A stretch of 64,000 nucleotides of DNA from Mycobacterium adipatum (GTDB lineage Bacteria > Actinomycetota > Actinomycetes > Mycobacteriales > Mycobacteriaceae). Below, piece after piece: positions 25,345-34,854 of the stretch (the stretch's first letter is position 1; each line of letters opens with the position of its first letter). A program made the position numbers and the translations under genes. The notes beneath the pieces are model-generated. The model saw nothing but the letters and a program-made list of their open reading frames with translations, made no database searches and was not told the origin of the DNA. The stretch is from positions 434,001 to 498,000 of the forward strand of contig NZ_CP015596.1 of the NCBI RefSeq assembly GCF_001644575.1. Reading direction: 5' to 3'.

Positions 25345-26139
25345 TCAGATCGTCAAATCTTGGCGGAGGATCGACGAGAGTGCCTCGAGAGGGATATGGG
25401 TTTGAACGGCCCCGCCGTCCATCGACCACACCAACTGGTTGTGTGGCATCGGGTTCTCGCGCGACATCGGTCGATCAGGCATGAAAAGAATCAGTTCACT
25501 CGATGTCAACGCAAATGCTCGGTAATTCTCTGAGTAGCCTGAGCCATCAACCTGCGGTTCGAACCGGTCGACGATGAAAGGGTATGCGCCGACAACGTGT
25601 GGCGGCCGTGCCGTGGCGAGCGATTCTTCGAGAAACGGCCGAGCCAGGGGCGGTAAGGCCGTGAGCGGGTCGATTCCGGGCTTGAACAGGTCGGCAAGCG
25701 ATAGTTGATTGCCGGTGCCGAGGTCAAAAACGAAACTCCTGACAGCATTATTTGCGTTGTTGCCTACGGTCTGCTGAGTCTCGCGAAATACGACGGACCG
25801 CAGAGCTCGATGGGAGTGCGCGCTGTAGTCTATTGAGACATCGCTAGCACGAACCATGCTCGAACCCGCTGTGCGCCAGGACAAGACGCGATCACGCAAA
25901 TACTCTACGATTGGCGGCCCCATGTGCGGATGGCCGACCAGGTATTGTGGAACCACAACTTTCAGAGCGAGGACAGCTTCCCGTTGCGAACGAATGAAGG
26001 TCGTACAGTTGTCGTCCTGCGCTTCCCATTGGCCTCCGAACACCGCGTTGCACAGGGTGTCGGCGTGAGCTGATGACGCGCCGGCAAGCGCAGTGACGCA
26101 TGCAATAGCGAGCGCGATCCGTAAGCCAGTTGTACCCAT
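25345..26139 (-). CDS. Secreted MPT64/DUF3298-like protein
   Basis: The product is 264 residues from the ATG at 26139, four bases after the Mam stop. A signal peptide is clear: MGTTGLRIALAIACVTALAGASSAHA. The mature protein follows the MPT64 (RsiV-like, DUF3298) plan: VVVPQYLVGHP, SVVFRETQQTVGNN, LGTGNQLSLADLFKPGIDPL, then YRAFALTSSELILFMP and HIPLEAL at the end. MPT64 is a secreted mycobacterial antigen of unclear biochemical role. Here the gene is the last of the mce operon, so it may act in the cell envelope with the Mce complex. It is intact. Confidence 0.75.
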   Translation of the reverse strand: MGTTGLRIALAIACVTALAGASSAHADTLCNAVFGGQWEAQDDNCTTFIRSQREAVLALKVVVPQYLVGHPHMGPPIVEYLRDRVLSWRTAGSSMVRASDVSIDYSAHSHRALRSVVFRETQQTVGNNANNAVRSFVFDLGTGNQLSLADLFKPGIDPLTALPPLARPFLEESLATARPPHVVGAYPFIVDRFEPQVDGSGYSENYRAFALTSSELILFMPDRPMSRENPMPHNQLVWSMDGGAVQTHIPLEALSSILRQDLTI

Positions 26140-26143
26140 TGCG

Positions 26144-26842
26144 CTACTTGATATCCACTTTGCTTGCGAGCCAGCGGTTATCGATGCGTTCGAGAGCGAT
26201 CGTAACCCGGCTGCGGTCGATCCGCGGCTCTGGGTTGACTGCATTGCTTATTGATTGATCTATGAAGAGGAGCACTTCCACCTTGTCAGGGGTGACTGAC
26301 TTGACCGCTGAATCCACGACCACGCCATGGCTTACAGCCTTGTTGTCGATAAGCAACTGCCGAAGTTGGGCAGCCGACTGGGTGTAAAGATCCTTGAACT
26401 CGCCAGTTGCACCCTGGAGTACCTTCGCGTAGTTCTCATCGACCTTGGCGCTGTCGATACTCGTCAGGGTAACCCCATAATCATTGGCAACTGCGAGTGC
26501 TTCACGACCCGTCGCGACTAGATCGTGTTGGCGTTTGACCTGCCACCCAAAGAAAGCCGCCGTGCCCACTGCGAGGAGCAGCGCCACTAGCAACACGGCG
26601 CCGATGAGGGTCGTCCGGGAACCCCGACCAAGCCGACTCTCGGTAGCAGGGTCGTCTAGGTCGACAGATTGGTGTTGATCGTCGGGATCGTCCGTGGGAT
26701 CAACGCCTGTCACCTCATCTGCATCGTGGTTCTCGGGTGATTGATCGACGTCCTTGTCGCCGGAACTATGCTCATTCTCCTCACAGTCGTTGCTCCCGTT
26801 GATCTGATCGAACACATCCTTGGTTCTGGTCCGGCTGAACAT
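26144..26842 (-). CDS. Mce-associated membrane protein (Mam)
   Basis: The 232-residue product has an acidic, disordered N-terminus of about 75 residues, a single transmembrane segment (TLIGAVLLVALLLAVGTAAF) and an extracytoplasmic alpha+beta domain ending WLASKVDIK. This is the typical Mam/Mas layout. Mam proteins are accessory or stabilising subunits of mycobacterial Mce transporters. It follows mceF with 17 bp between and precedes the MPT64-like gene by four. Confidence 0.88.
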   Translation of the reverse strand: MFSRTRTKDVFDQINGSNDCEENEHSSGDKDVDQSPENHDADEVTGVDPTDDPDDQHQSVDLDDPATESRLGRGSRTTLIGAVLLVALLLAVGTAAFFGWQVKRQHDLVATGREALAVANDYGVTLTSIDSAKVDENYAKVLQGATGEFKDLYTQSAAQLRQLLIDNKAVSHGVVVDSAVKSVTPDKVEVLLFIDQSISNAVNPEPRIDRSRVTIALERIDNRWLASKVDIK

Positions 26843-26859
26843 CGTGCCTCCTATGCGTC

Positions 26860-28134
26860 TTACTTCGGCGGTGGCGCCAGGTTCTTGGGCGGCCCACCAT
26901 AGGGTGTCGGGATAGTGTTGGGCCCCACGGGCGCTGGGTCGGTGGTTGCGAGGGGATCGTGGCCTGGCGGTGGCCGATCAGTGTCGTCGCCGGGAGGCCG
27001 CGGCGCATTGCGCGCGCCCCGAATAAGTACCGCGGGATCAGGATTATTGCAGTACGTATACCTGTACGGCTCGGGAAAGTCCGCCTGTGATGGGGGACGT
27101 CGCGGCAGGTTGTAGTCGCAGGAATAGCGTGGGTAGGGGTCGACGATCTCCCAGACTCCTCCATCGCGGAAAGTCGACGCTACCGCATCGATCACCGAAC
27201 CCCGTTGCTCCAGTGGCGGGAACAGAGCTTTGAGCGCAGGTACCCTCACATAGGACAACTGCGCGACGGTGGTCAGGTTGCCGAGCAACTGGACCATGGT
27301 TTCGGAGTTGTCCGCAATGACAGCGTCCAGCGCGGTGAGTGGCCGACTTCCCGTATCGACCAATTGACGGTAGCCCCCCTCCATCCGGTTGGCTCCCGCT
27401 ACGATTTCACGGACGTCCGTCGCCGTTTCGAGCAGCTCGGATTCGGCGTCGGTCACCATCGTGAAAATCGTACGGCTATTGCGAATGACCCGAATGGTTT
27501 CTGGGAGAACAGAATCCAGTGTCGAAATGAGGAAAACTCCGCCATCGAAGATGGCCGAAAGCTTCGCCGGTCCTGCCGCCCCTACGCCCATCTCCTTCGT
27601 CATTGCTGAGAGCTTCGCTGGATCAAGCTGTGCAAGAAGGCCTTCAGCGTCTGTCACCAGACGATGAAACTGCACGGGGATGTCAGTCTGAGTTGCGCTG
27701 ACCGTGTCGCCGTCACGAAGGAACGGCCCGGTACCGTTTGCGGGCCGGATGTCTAGGTACTGCTCGCCGGCGGGAGAAAGGCCGGAGACCCGGAACGCCG
27801 CGTCCTTGGGAATCTGGAGGTCTGGGTCGATCTCGATCTCGGCTACCACTCCATCGCCATCGACTTGTACAGCAAGGACTTTGCCAATCTGGACGCCTCG
27901 CAGTGTCACATCTTGACTGGCGAGGAGCCCGCCTGACTCTGACAGCTGAATGCGCAGACCAACTGTCGCGCGGACCGGATTGTATCCGAACGTACCCAAC
28001 GATATGTAGCCGAATGCAGCAGTGAGAGTGAGGAACAGGCCCGCAAGAGCGACCGCTGTACGACGGGCGCGTATGGCTTGCACTGAGTCGACGGCGGCAC
28101 CGGCGCATCGCTGGAAGATATTCGGCACGCTCAT
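26860..28134 (-). CDS. mceF: Mce-family protein, MceF position
   Basis: The product is 424 residues: an N-terminal membrane anchor (TAVALAGLFLTLTAAFGYISL), the MlaD domain at about 50-130 (VGLRIQLSESGGLLASQDVTLRGVQIGKV), a helical Cholesterol_porin/DUF3407-like region and a proline-rich tail rich in PP and NP. Mce proteins form the hexameric, tube-like substrate channel of the lipid importer in the cell envelope. Its start overlaps the mceE stop by four bases (ATGA). Confidence 0.93.
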   Translation of the reverse strand: MSVPNIFQRCAGAAVDSVQAIRARRTAVALAGLFLTLTAAFGYISLGTFGYNPVRATVGLRIQLSESGGLLASQDVTLRGVQIGKVLAVQVDGDGVVAEIEIDPDLQIPKDAAFRVSGLSPAGEQYLDIRPANGTGPFLRDGDTVSATQTDIPVQFHRLVTDAEGLLAQLDPAKLSAMTKEMGVGAAGPAKLSAIFDGGVFLISTLDSVLPETIRVIRNSRTIFTMVTDAESELLETATDVREIVAGANRMEGGYRQLVDTGSRPLTALDAVIADNSETMVQLLGNLTTVAQLSYVRVPALKALFPPLEQRGSVIDAVASTFRDGGVWEIVDPYPRYSCDYNLPRRPPSQADFPEPYRYTYCNNPDPAVLIRGARNAPRPPGDDTDRPPPGHDPLATTDPAPVGPNTIPTPYGGPPKNLAPPPK

Positions 28135-29252
28135 CGCTGAGGCCCGTAAATTCTATTCAGCAAGAGATTCCATTGATACCGCAAACTACCGATCATCGCA
28201 TGCCAGTCGGTGCCGTCCGGACCGTGCGTCATCGGATCACCTGGATAGTTCATATCTGGTAGAGCGCCAAGTGCGATCTGTTCTACGTCCCCTGCGGCAT
28301 GGAGGTTGGCGCCGGAGGTCAACTTGAGAAGCCTTGGGACGATTCGATTGATGGTCGTCAGCGACGTGTTGGGGTCGATGCTTGCGTCGTTGAATGCGTC
28401 ACTCAGCCTATTCAAGTCGGCAATGAGGCTGCGGGAATCAGTGCCTTGTAACGACGGAAATCGCGATAGTTGCCGCGTAGTGCGGGCAACAGAACCGATC
28501 AAAGTCACGATCTGATCGCGGTTATCGGAGATCACTGCGATCGCTGGATCTGCAGCTGCGAGCGCAGCATTGATCGTGTGCTGACGTGCGGACAAGCTAG
28601 ACGCCAGTTCGGATGTGCGGTGCAGGGCCTCTGTGATCTCATCTGAGCGTGCGTTGAGTTGTGCAATCAATCTGTTCGACTGATGGAGCAGGTCGGCGAT
28701 CTTCGTTCCACTGTCCCCGACGGCCGAGCCGGCGCCGTTGAGGATGTGGGTTAAGCTGCGGATCACCCCGCCATTGACAAGCACAGCAGCTGAACTGAGC
28801 AACTCCTCGACGGTGGCACCAGCCGATGTTGCAGCCAAGGGAATGACGTCTCCGTCGGCCAACGGTGTGCTAGCCGACTGTTGGTCCGGATGAGGCTGGA
28901 CTGCGACGAAGAGATCGCCGAGGGGCGTGGCCGACCTAAGCTCAACGGTTGCGCCGTCGTAGATCGAGACGTCCTCACGTATGCGCATAGTTATCTGTGC
29001 GGTGAACTCCTTGGCTTGAATCTTCTCAACCACGCCGATGTCAGCGCCACCGACCTTCACCTTCGCATGAGCCGGCAAGTTTAGTGCATTAGTGAAAACC
29101 GCAGTCAACGTGTAGGTCTCGCCACCTACTGAAGGAGAACTCAGCGGGAGGCTTTCTAGTCCGGACGAACAACCGGACAAGACCGCGATCAGCCCGATAG
29201 ACAGTACGTTGCGATAGCGGCGAGTTACGTGGGTGCCCAGCAGAGACGTCAT
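28131..29252 (-). CDS. mceE: Mce-family lipoprotein, MceE position
   Basis: The 373-residue product has a lipoprotein signal (LSIGLIAVLSGCSSG, lipobox LSGC) instead of a plain anchor, as is standard for MceE subunits. An MlaD domain (AVFTNALNLPAHAKVKVGGADIGVVEKI) and a long helical region follow. It lies between mceD and mceF with 4-bp overlaps on both sides, so translation is coupled. Confidence 0.94.
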   Translation of the reverse strand: MTSLLGTHVTRRYRNVLSIGLIAVLSGCSSGLESLPLSSPSVGGETYTLTAVFTNALNLPAHAKVKVGGADIGVVEKIQAKEFTAQITMRIREDVSIYDGATVELRSATPLGDLFVAVQPHPDQQSASTPLADGDVIPLAATSAGATVEELLSSAAVLVNGGVIRSLTHILNGAGSAVGDSGTKIADLLHQSNRLIAQLNARSDEITEALHRTSELASSLSARQHTINAALAAADPAIAVISDNRDQIVTLIGSVARTTRQLSRFPSLQGTDSRSLIADLNRLSDAFNDASIDPNTSLTTINRIVPRLLKLTSGANLHAAGDVEQIALGALPDMNYPGDPMTHGPDGTDWHAMIGSLRYQWNLLLNRIYGPQR

Positions 29253-30352
29253 TTCTCCACTCCCGCCATGAGTTCCAGCATTCCGGTGAGGCCGAAATCG
29301 GGTCCGTAGTCGCGGAGTGTGCCTGTGGCGCAGCCGAGCTGTTTGAGGCCGATGAGATTACACATTTCTTTGCTGAGCTGGCTGTCGAAGAGAATCTTGT
29401 CGGCGAGGGCGTGCAGTCGGACGGCGCCATTGTCGACGTCGATGGCATTCCAGACGTTGTCGAGTGTCATTGGCGCGAGGTTGAAGAACTCTGCGACCTC
29501 ACGTTGGTAGTCGACCAGTGCTTGGGTGATGGCCCTTGAGTCGGCGGCAGTCGTCTTCAGTCCGTCACGTCTGGATTCCAGCACCGATGCAACTTGCATC
29601 AGAATTTGGTTGATCTTGGAGCCCGTCGTGCCAGTGCCTAGGCTTTCGTCGGCCAGGATGTCGCTGAGCTGGTGCACGTTTGATCCGAACTCTCGGATCG
29701 TCTGCTCGTTCTCTGCGGCGGATTGCGTGAGTATGTCGAGGCTGGTGGCAATCGTATTAATGTTCTCTTTGGTGCGGGCCCCGTGATCGGTCTCGAGCCG
29801 TAGGGCTGATGACAGTTCGCTCAGCGTGCTCTTGAGATCCTCACCGTTGTCCGTCGCGATCTGCGCGCCGACATTCACCAGATCGGCCAACGGCCCAGAG
29901 CCCTCGCCGTTTCCGCGGAGGGCGACTGCTAGCCGGTCGATCATGGCAAGTGTCCTGTCGAATTCCACGGGAGTACGGGTACGCCCGAGGCCGATGACGT
30001 CTCCGTCGCCTAGCTTCGGACCTCCGCGATAGGGGGGCGTAAGTTCAACATGTCGGTCTGTGAGAATCGACGTGGACACAGTGACTGCCTGAACATCAGC
30101 GGGTATGTCGACCCCGTCGTCGAGCACGAGCGTGACTTCGACGGAATCACCCTTCGTCGTGATGCGGTCAACATGTCCGACCTGCATACCTAGCACAGCA
30201 ACGGTGTTGCCTTCGTAAAGCCCGATCGCGTCCTCGAAATGAGCAGTCACCGTGATTGGTTGGGTGCCAGCGCGGTTGGTTATCAAAGTCGTGGCAACGG
30301 CGAGGGCGGCGGCAATCACGGCAGTGAGCCAGACCAATGTCCTTCTACTCAT
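29249..30352 (-). CDS. mceD: Mce-family protein, MceD position
   Basis: The product is 367 residues from the ATG at 30352 (MSRRTLVWL), which overlaps the mceC stop (ATGA); a longer frame to 30418 would overlap mceC more. It has an N-terminal transmembrane anchor, an MlaD domain (AHFEDAIGLYEGNTVAVLGMQVGHVD) and a helical domain ending LMAGVEK. It is part of the mce importer. Confidence 0.93.
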   Translation of the reverse strand: MSRRTLVWLTAVIAAALAVATTLITNRAGTQPITVTAHFEDAIGLYEGNTVAVLGMQVGHVDRITTKGDSVEVTLVLDDGVDIPADVQAVTVSTSILTDRHVELTPPYRGGPKLGDGDVIGLGRTRTPVEFDRTLAMIDRLAVALRGNGEGSGPLADLVNVGAQIATDNGEDLKSTLSELSSALRLETDHGARTKENINTIATSLDILTQSAAENEQTIREFGSNVHQLSDILADESLGTGTTGSKINQILMQVASVLESRRDGLKTTAADSRAITQALVDYQREVAEFFNLAPMTLDNVWNAIDVDNGAVRLHALADKILFDSQLSKEMCNLIGLKQLGCATGTLRDYGPDFGLTGMLELMAGVEK

Positions 30353-31395
30353 GCGCAATCCTCGAAATACTCGACCAATCCGAATTGTTCGGCACGGCCG
30401 CTGATTGCGCACATCCATGAGTCGATGAGTGGGCCGGATGAAAATGTTCCATCGATTCCGGTGCCACTCCCCGTAGCGTTGGCGATGTTACGCATGGCGA
30501 TCGGGAGGGCCTGCAGTGTATTGCGGAACAGCGCGTCATGCTCGGCGATCATTCGCGTGAAGTCGCGCACACTGTCTAGCATTTCGTTGAGAGCGTGCTC
30601 GTCCGTCAGGATTCGGGATAACGTGTGCGCCAAGGCAGTCGTGCCTTCGAACAGTCGTTCAATGGCCGCGCGACGAGTCGTGATCTCGCCGATCAGGTCT
30701 CGACCTTGCAGGACGAGCATCCCCAGGTTGGCTTTCTGGTCCCTGATTGTTGCGGCGAGCTTGTCGGTGCTGGAGAGTAGTGTGCCAATCTGACCCCGCC
30801 GATCGGAGATGATGCGGGACAGCGACTTCAGATTCCGCAGTGCGTCAGGCAACGCTTGAGGAAGACCGTCAAGGCTGCGCGACACAGTGGTCAATGAGTT
30901 GGCGATTTGATCGGCATCAACCTGATCGAACGTCGTTGTGGCATCGGCTAAGGCAGTCTGTAGGTCATAAGGCGCCGACGTATTGGAGAGAGGGATCGTG
31001 TGGCCTTGGAGGCTGCCCGAACGGCCGGGAGTCAACTCGATGTAGCGGGACCCCAGTAGGGTAGTGAGTTTGATAGCCGCCTTCGTATCGCTGCCCAGGT
31101 AGACGCCCTTGTCGATCGACAATCTCATCTCAACCCGATCGCCGGCCAACGTGAGGGCATCGACATGGCCGACGGAGATACCGGCGATGGTTACCGGGTC
31201 GTCCTCGCGTACAGAGGCTGCTTGAGCGAATTCGGCACGATATATCGTCTTGCCGAGATTCAATGCGCCCGTTAAGGCAACTGCGCCCACTACCGCAACC
31301 ATGACGACCAGTGCGACCGTGCCGATGGCAATCTTGTTGTAGTCCTCAATGGGGCGCGTGAGGCTTAGGCGCCCGAGTGCTCGTCTGATGATCAT
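30349..31395 (-). CDS. mceC: Mce-family protein, MceC position
   Basis: The product is 348 residues: an anchor at about 23-48 (AIGTVALVVMVAVVGAVALTG), an MlaD domain (AEFAQAASVREDDPVTIAGISVGHVDALT) and the helical domain. It ends CAISGRAEQFGLVEYFEDCA. It is seven bases after mceB and overlaps mceD by four. Confidence 0.93.
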   Translation of the reverse strand: MIIRRALGRLSLTRPIEDYNKIAIGTVALVVMVAVVGAVALTGALNLGKTIYRAEFAQAASVREDDPVTIAGISVGHVDALTLAGDRVEMRLSIDKGVYLGSDTKAAIKLTTLLGSRYIELTPGRSGSLQGHTIPLSNTSAPYDLQTALADATTTFDQVDADQIANSLTTVSRSLDGLPQALPDALRNLKSLSRIISDRRGQIGTLLSSTDKLAATIRDQKANLGMLVLQGRDLIGEITTRRAAIERLFEGTTALAHTLSRILTDEHALNEMLDSVRDFTRMIAEHDALFRNTLQALPIAMRNIANATGSGTGIDGTFSSGPLIDSWMCAISGRAEQFGLVEYFEDCA

Positions 31396-31402
31396 TCTGG
31401 AC

Positions 31403-32446
31403 CTACCTGCAGATCGGGGTGTTCTTGATGGTGTTGCCGGGGGTCGCAGCTCGCACGATTCGAGGGACGAGCCGACCGAGGAAATCGAAGATCGTTATAT
31501 TCATGTCGCACGCATACACGTCGACGTAGGCACCGGATTGCATAGAGCGAGCGACACCTTTAAGCATGGCTGGCAAATTTGCGCCGAAGTATGAGAACCG
31601 CTCACGAGCGTCGGCGGTGAGGTGTGCGGAGAGGCCGGGCTCTCGTGTCATCATTGCGCTGAGGTCTGGCTGTATGCTGGCCGATATCGCCCCAAGTCTG
31701 TTCACAGTTGTGGCGATAGAACCGACCGCTGCAGCCAAATCTGCGCGCCGGTTCCCCAGCCCTACCATCAACTCGCGGGTATGGGTGATGATCGATTGAA
31801 GATTGGCGTTTTGGTTCGCCAGCATGGTCATCGTGTTATTCAGATTGGCGATGACCTCGCCCAGGAGCTGATCGGGGCCAGCGAACAGCTCAGCCAGAGC
31901 GGATGTCTGCGTGATCAATGCAAGGACCGAGCCACTATCCCCTTGCAAAGCTTGAATAATTCCGTTGGTGAGATTTTCTACTTGACTCGGATCGAGCAGT
32001 GCGAAGAGCGGTTCAAATCCACGCAATAGGTGAGTAATGTCAAATGATGGCTCGGTTTGCTCGACGGGTATCTGACCGTGATCACCGAGGATGCGCCGAC
32101 TAATGTCCTGGCCAGGAGACAGGCCCATATAACGCTGTCCGACGATATTTTGGTAGGTGACGGATGCAACGGTGTCGGTGTAAAGGGTTTGCTCCCGCTG
32201 GACGCGGAACGTTACTTTTGCCAGGGCATCTTTCTCCAGTGAGATTTCATCTACACGGCCGACGCGTACACCCGCGACTCGAACGTCATCTCCAGGATGT
32301 AGGCCGGCGACATTCGTGAATATCGCCGAATAGGTAGCGACTGGCCCGCTGACCTGGCGCAGCAACGTCACAGATACGAGCCACGTGGCCGATATGCACA
32401 AAACCAGAAAGATGACAAGACCGATCGATGACTTTCGGATGCTCAA
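31403..32446 (-). CDS. mceB: Mce-family protein, MceB position
   Basis: The product is 347 residues: an N-terminal anchor (IGLVIFLVLCISATWLVSVTLL), an MlaD domain with AIFTNVAGLHPGDDVRVAGVRVGRVDEI, then a helical region ending in the Mce-typical IVRAATPGNTIKNTPIC. It follows mceA by four bases. Confidence 0.93.
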   Translation of the reverse strand: MSIRKSSIGLVIFLVLCISATWLVSVTLLRQVSGPVATYSAIFTNVAGLHPGDDVRVAGVRVGRVDEISLEKDALAKVTFRVQREQTLYTDTVASVTYQNIVGQRYMGLSPGQDISRRILGDHGQIPVEQTEPSFDITHLLRGFEPLFALLDPSQVENLTNGIIQALQGDSGSVLALITQTSALAELFAGPDQLLGEVIANLNNTMTMLANQNANLQSIITHTRELMVGLGNRRADLAAAVGSIATTVNRLGAISASIQPDLSAMMTREPGLSAHLTADARERFSYFGANLPAMLKGVARSMQSGAYVDVYACDMNITIFDFLGRLVPRIVRAATPGNTIKNTPICR

Positions 32447-32450
32447 TCTT

Positions 32451-33989
32451 CTACCTTCCTGTGTCCGGAGTGATGTGTACCGCCGCGCCCCGCAACACCG
32501 GTCCGAGTAGAAGTTGAACTGCCGAATCGGCCTCGCGGCCTACTACTTGGCTCAACTGGGAGTTCTCGGCGACGCTGCCGACCGGGCCGACACTCCCTCC
32601 GTACTCCTGTTCGTAATTCTGTGGCAGCCCGAACGTTTCGGACGAGGCCTCCTCGGGCTTATCAGAAGGAGTCGTAATCACTGTTTCTGGGGCCGATGCT
32701 TCCGTGGGCGCGAGCGAACTGCCGGGATCTGAGATTGGCGGGCCAGGGGTGGGGTGAGCGCTCGGAGGAATCCCGCCAGGTACGTCGCCGGCGTGCCGAA
32801 CCGAATCACGCGGTGGAGCAAGATTCGGTCGATTCTCCGTGATCCCATTCGGTGGTGGGATTCCCATTGATCCTAATGCCGGCAACAGATCGGGCGCAGT
32901 CGGTACCTCTGGCGCTGTTTGACAACTTGGCCCCTCGAGTTCTCCGTAACGGGGGCAATCAGCGCGGACGTATTGTCGGAAAGGCGCCAGACTGACGATT
33001 GCCTTGATGACGTAGTTGTGTCTTTCGGTGTCGTAATTGGCCTCGACGCGTTCGGCCATTCTCGTCATCCTGGTTGCGATCGGTGTGAATTCATCGGAGT
33101 TGTCGGCGAGCGTGCCGATAACAGGGGTCAACTGGGTGGTAATGGCAATAAGACGGTCGGTGTGGTTATCGAACGCCTCACCAAGTGTTGTAGTCGTATT
33201 GGTGCCTGCCGAGATCAAGTTAGTCAACTGAGATCGCGTTTCGGTCAGTGCACGCATGGGTGCGATCGCCTCGTCGAGAGCGTCGCTCAGAACTGGCTCA
33301 GCTTGTCGTAGCGCATTGGCCGCAGTCGCGAGTGCCGATATGGTGGTGGGGTCATTGTTATCGCCGACAACATTATTCAGCTGCGTAACAATGTGGTGGA
33401 GGTCGCTGCCCGCCGCACGGATGCTACTGCCGCGGCTTTCGGCCGCGCCGCTGAGAGCTGCGAGCACACCGATGGTGTTGTCGTTGTCATCTCGGCTCAC
33501 TGACTTGAGTAATTCGCGAACTTTGGTTAACAAAGACTGGAACAACACCGTGGGTAGGGTGTGATCCTCGCGTATCACTGAGCCAGAGCGCAGCGGAGAC
33601 AGGTCCAGCCCGTTCGAGACCAATTGCACCGACGAAACCGCGAAGACGTTGGACGGAACAACTCGCGCCGTGACCGTGTCGGGGATGCTGGATGCATGAT
33701 TGGGTTTGAGGTTGATTCGAACAATGTACGGTCGTCCTACGCCGGAAAGCTCGACGTCGCTAACTTCGCCTACAAGTACGCCTCGAAACTTGACATCTGA
33801 CTTCGCAGGAAGACCGTCGCCCACGTTCATCAGCTCAGCGGTCACACGAACTATGTTGTCGAGCCTTCCTTGAGACTTCATGAGACACAACGCGATGACG
33901 CTACCGATGACGGTGAGAAAGCAAACTCCCGCGACGAACAGACGCCGATTGGATGGGCCGCGGGAGTCAGTGTCGAAGGAATTTGTCAC
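32451..33989 (-). CDS. mceA: Mce-family protein, MceA position
   Basis: The product is 512 residues: an anchor (LFVAGVCFLTVIGSVIALCLM), an MlaD domain (TAELMNVGDGLPAKSDVKFRGVLVGEVSDV), a long helical domain and a C-terminal tail of more than 150 residues rich in Pro, Ser and Glu, longer than in many MceA proteins. The first mce gene of the operon starts one base after the yrbEB stop. Confidence 0.92.
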   Translation of the reverse strand: MTNSFDTDSRGPSNRRLFVAGVCFLTVIGSVIALCLMKSQGRLDNIVRVTAELMNVGDGLPAKSDVKFRGVLVGEVSDVELSGVGRPYIVRINLKPNHASSIPDTVTARVVPSNVFAVSSVQLVSNGLDLSPLRSGSVIREDHTLPTVLFQSLLTKVRELLKSVSRDDNDNTIGVLAALSGAAESRGSSIRAAGSDLHHIVTQLNNVVGDNNDPTTISALATAANALRQAEPVLSDALDEAIAPMRALTETRSQLTNLISAGTNTTTTLGEAFDNHTDRLIAITTQLTPVIGTLADNSDEFTPIATRMTRMAERVEANYDTERHNYVIKAIVSLAPFRQYVRADCPRYGELEGPSCQTAPEVPTAPDLLPALGSMGIPPPNGITENRPNLAPPRDSVRHAGDVPGGIPPSAHPTPGPPISDPGSSLAPTEASAPETVITTPSDKPEEASSETFGLPQNYEQEYGGSVGPVGSVAENSQLSQVVGREADSAVQLLLGPVLRGAAVHITPDTGR

Positions 33990-33990
33990 G

Positions 33991-34851
33991 CTACCCTCCG
34001 AACCTGGCGCCAGAGTCGACGCTCCAAAGCGCCATAGTGAGAAGCATGTTCACGATGATCACGACAGTGATGCTGGCGCGCATCGCCCTCCCGGCGGCGA
34101 CACCGACGCCGGCTGGGCCACCGCTCGCGTAGTAGCCGTAGTAGCACTGCATTGTGGATGCTGCGAAGACAAACACCACGGCCTTGACCACGGCAAAGAA
34201 GACGTCACGTCCGCTTGCAGCCAGATTGAAGTAGTGCATATAGGTACCGACAGAGTGGTCGCTTACCGCCGCCGCAACCATTTCAGCCGAAAGGTACGCC
34301 GCCGCAAGACATACGAGAAATAGCGGAACGGCGGCTGTGACAGCCGCGGCCACTCGGGTTGTTACCAGGTATGCAACTGAGTTGATGCCAAGGGTGTCAA
34401 GGGCATCGATCTCCTCGTTGATGCGCATTGCGCCTAATTGTGCGGTAAATCGACAGCCTGCCTGGGTCGCGAATGCCAACCCAATCATCACAGGCGCCAG
34501 CTCACGGGTACCGACAAACGAGGAAATCAGCCCGGTGGCTGGGCCCAGCCCAAGCAGATTCAAGGCGTTGAATCCCTCTACGCTGATCAGCGCGCCCGCT
34601 GTGGCGCCCAACACGATCGCAACGCCTATGGTCCCGCCACCGACCACAATCGAGCCGTTGCCCCAGCTGATATCGACCAGTACCCGCGTGAACTCTTTTC
34701 GATAGCGGCGCACGACAAGGGGGATCGATAACAGGATGTTGCGGAAGAAGTAGCTGATGTGGCCAGCTTTTGCCACGAGCAGTCCTGCGACGAGCGCGGA
34801 GCTTGCCACCATCTGCGTCCCTGGCGGGCGGAACCAAGTGGGTGCCGTCAT
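33991..34851 (-). CDS. yrbEB: MlaE/YrbE-family permease, YrbEB
   Basis: The product is 286 residues with about five to six transmembrane helices and the conserved MlaE core: GFNALNLLGLGP, then LAPVMIGLAFATQAGCRFTAQLGAMRINEEIDALDTLGI. YrbE proteins form the inner-membrane permease dimer of Mce importers, working with an MceG-type ATPase encoded elsewhere. Three bases separate it from yrbEA. Confidence 0.94.
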   Translation of the reverse strand: MTAPTWFRPPGTQMVASSALVAGLLVAKAGHISYFFRNILLSIPLVVRRYRKEFTRVLVDISWGNGSIVVGGGTIGVAIVLGATAGALISVEGFNALNLLGLGPATGLISSFVGTRELAPVMIGLAFATQAGCRFTAQLGAMRINEEIDALDTLGINSVAYLVTTRVAAAVTAAVPLFLVCLAAAYLSAEMVAAAVSDHSVGTYMHYFNLAASGRDVFFAVVKAVVFVFAASTMQCYYGYYASGGPAGVGVAAGRAMRASITVVIIVNMLLTMALWSVDSGARFGG

Positions 34852-34854
34852 GGG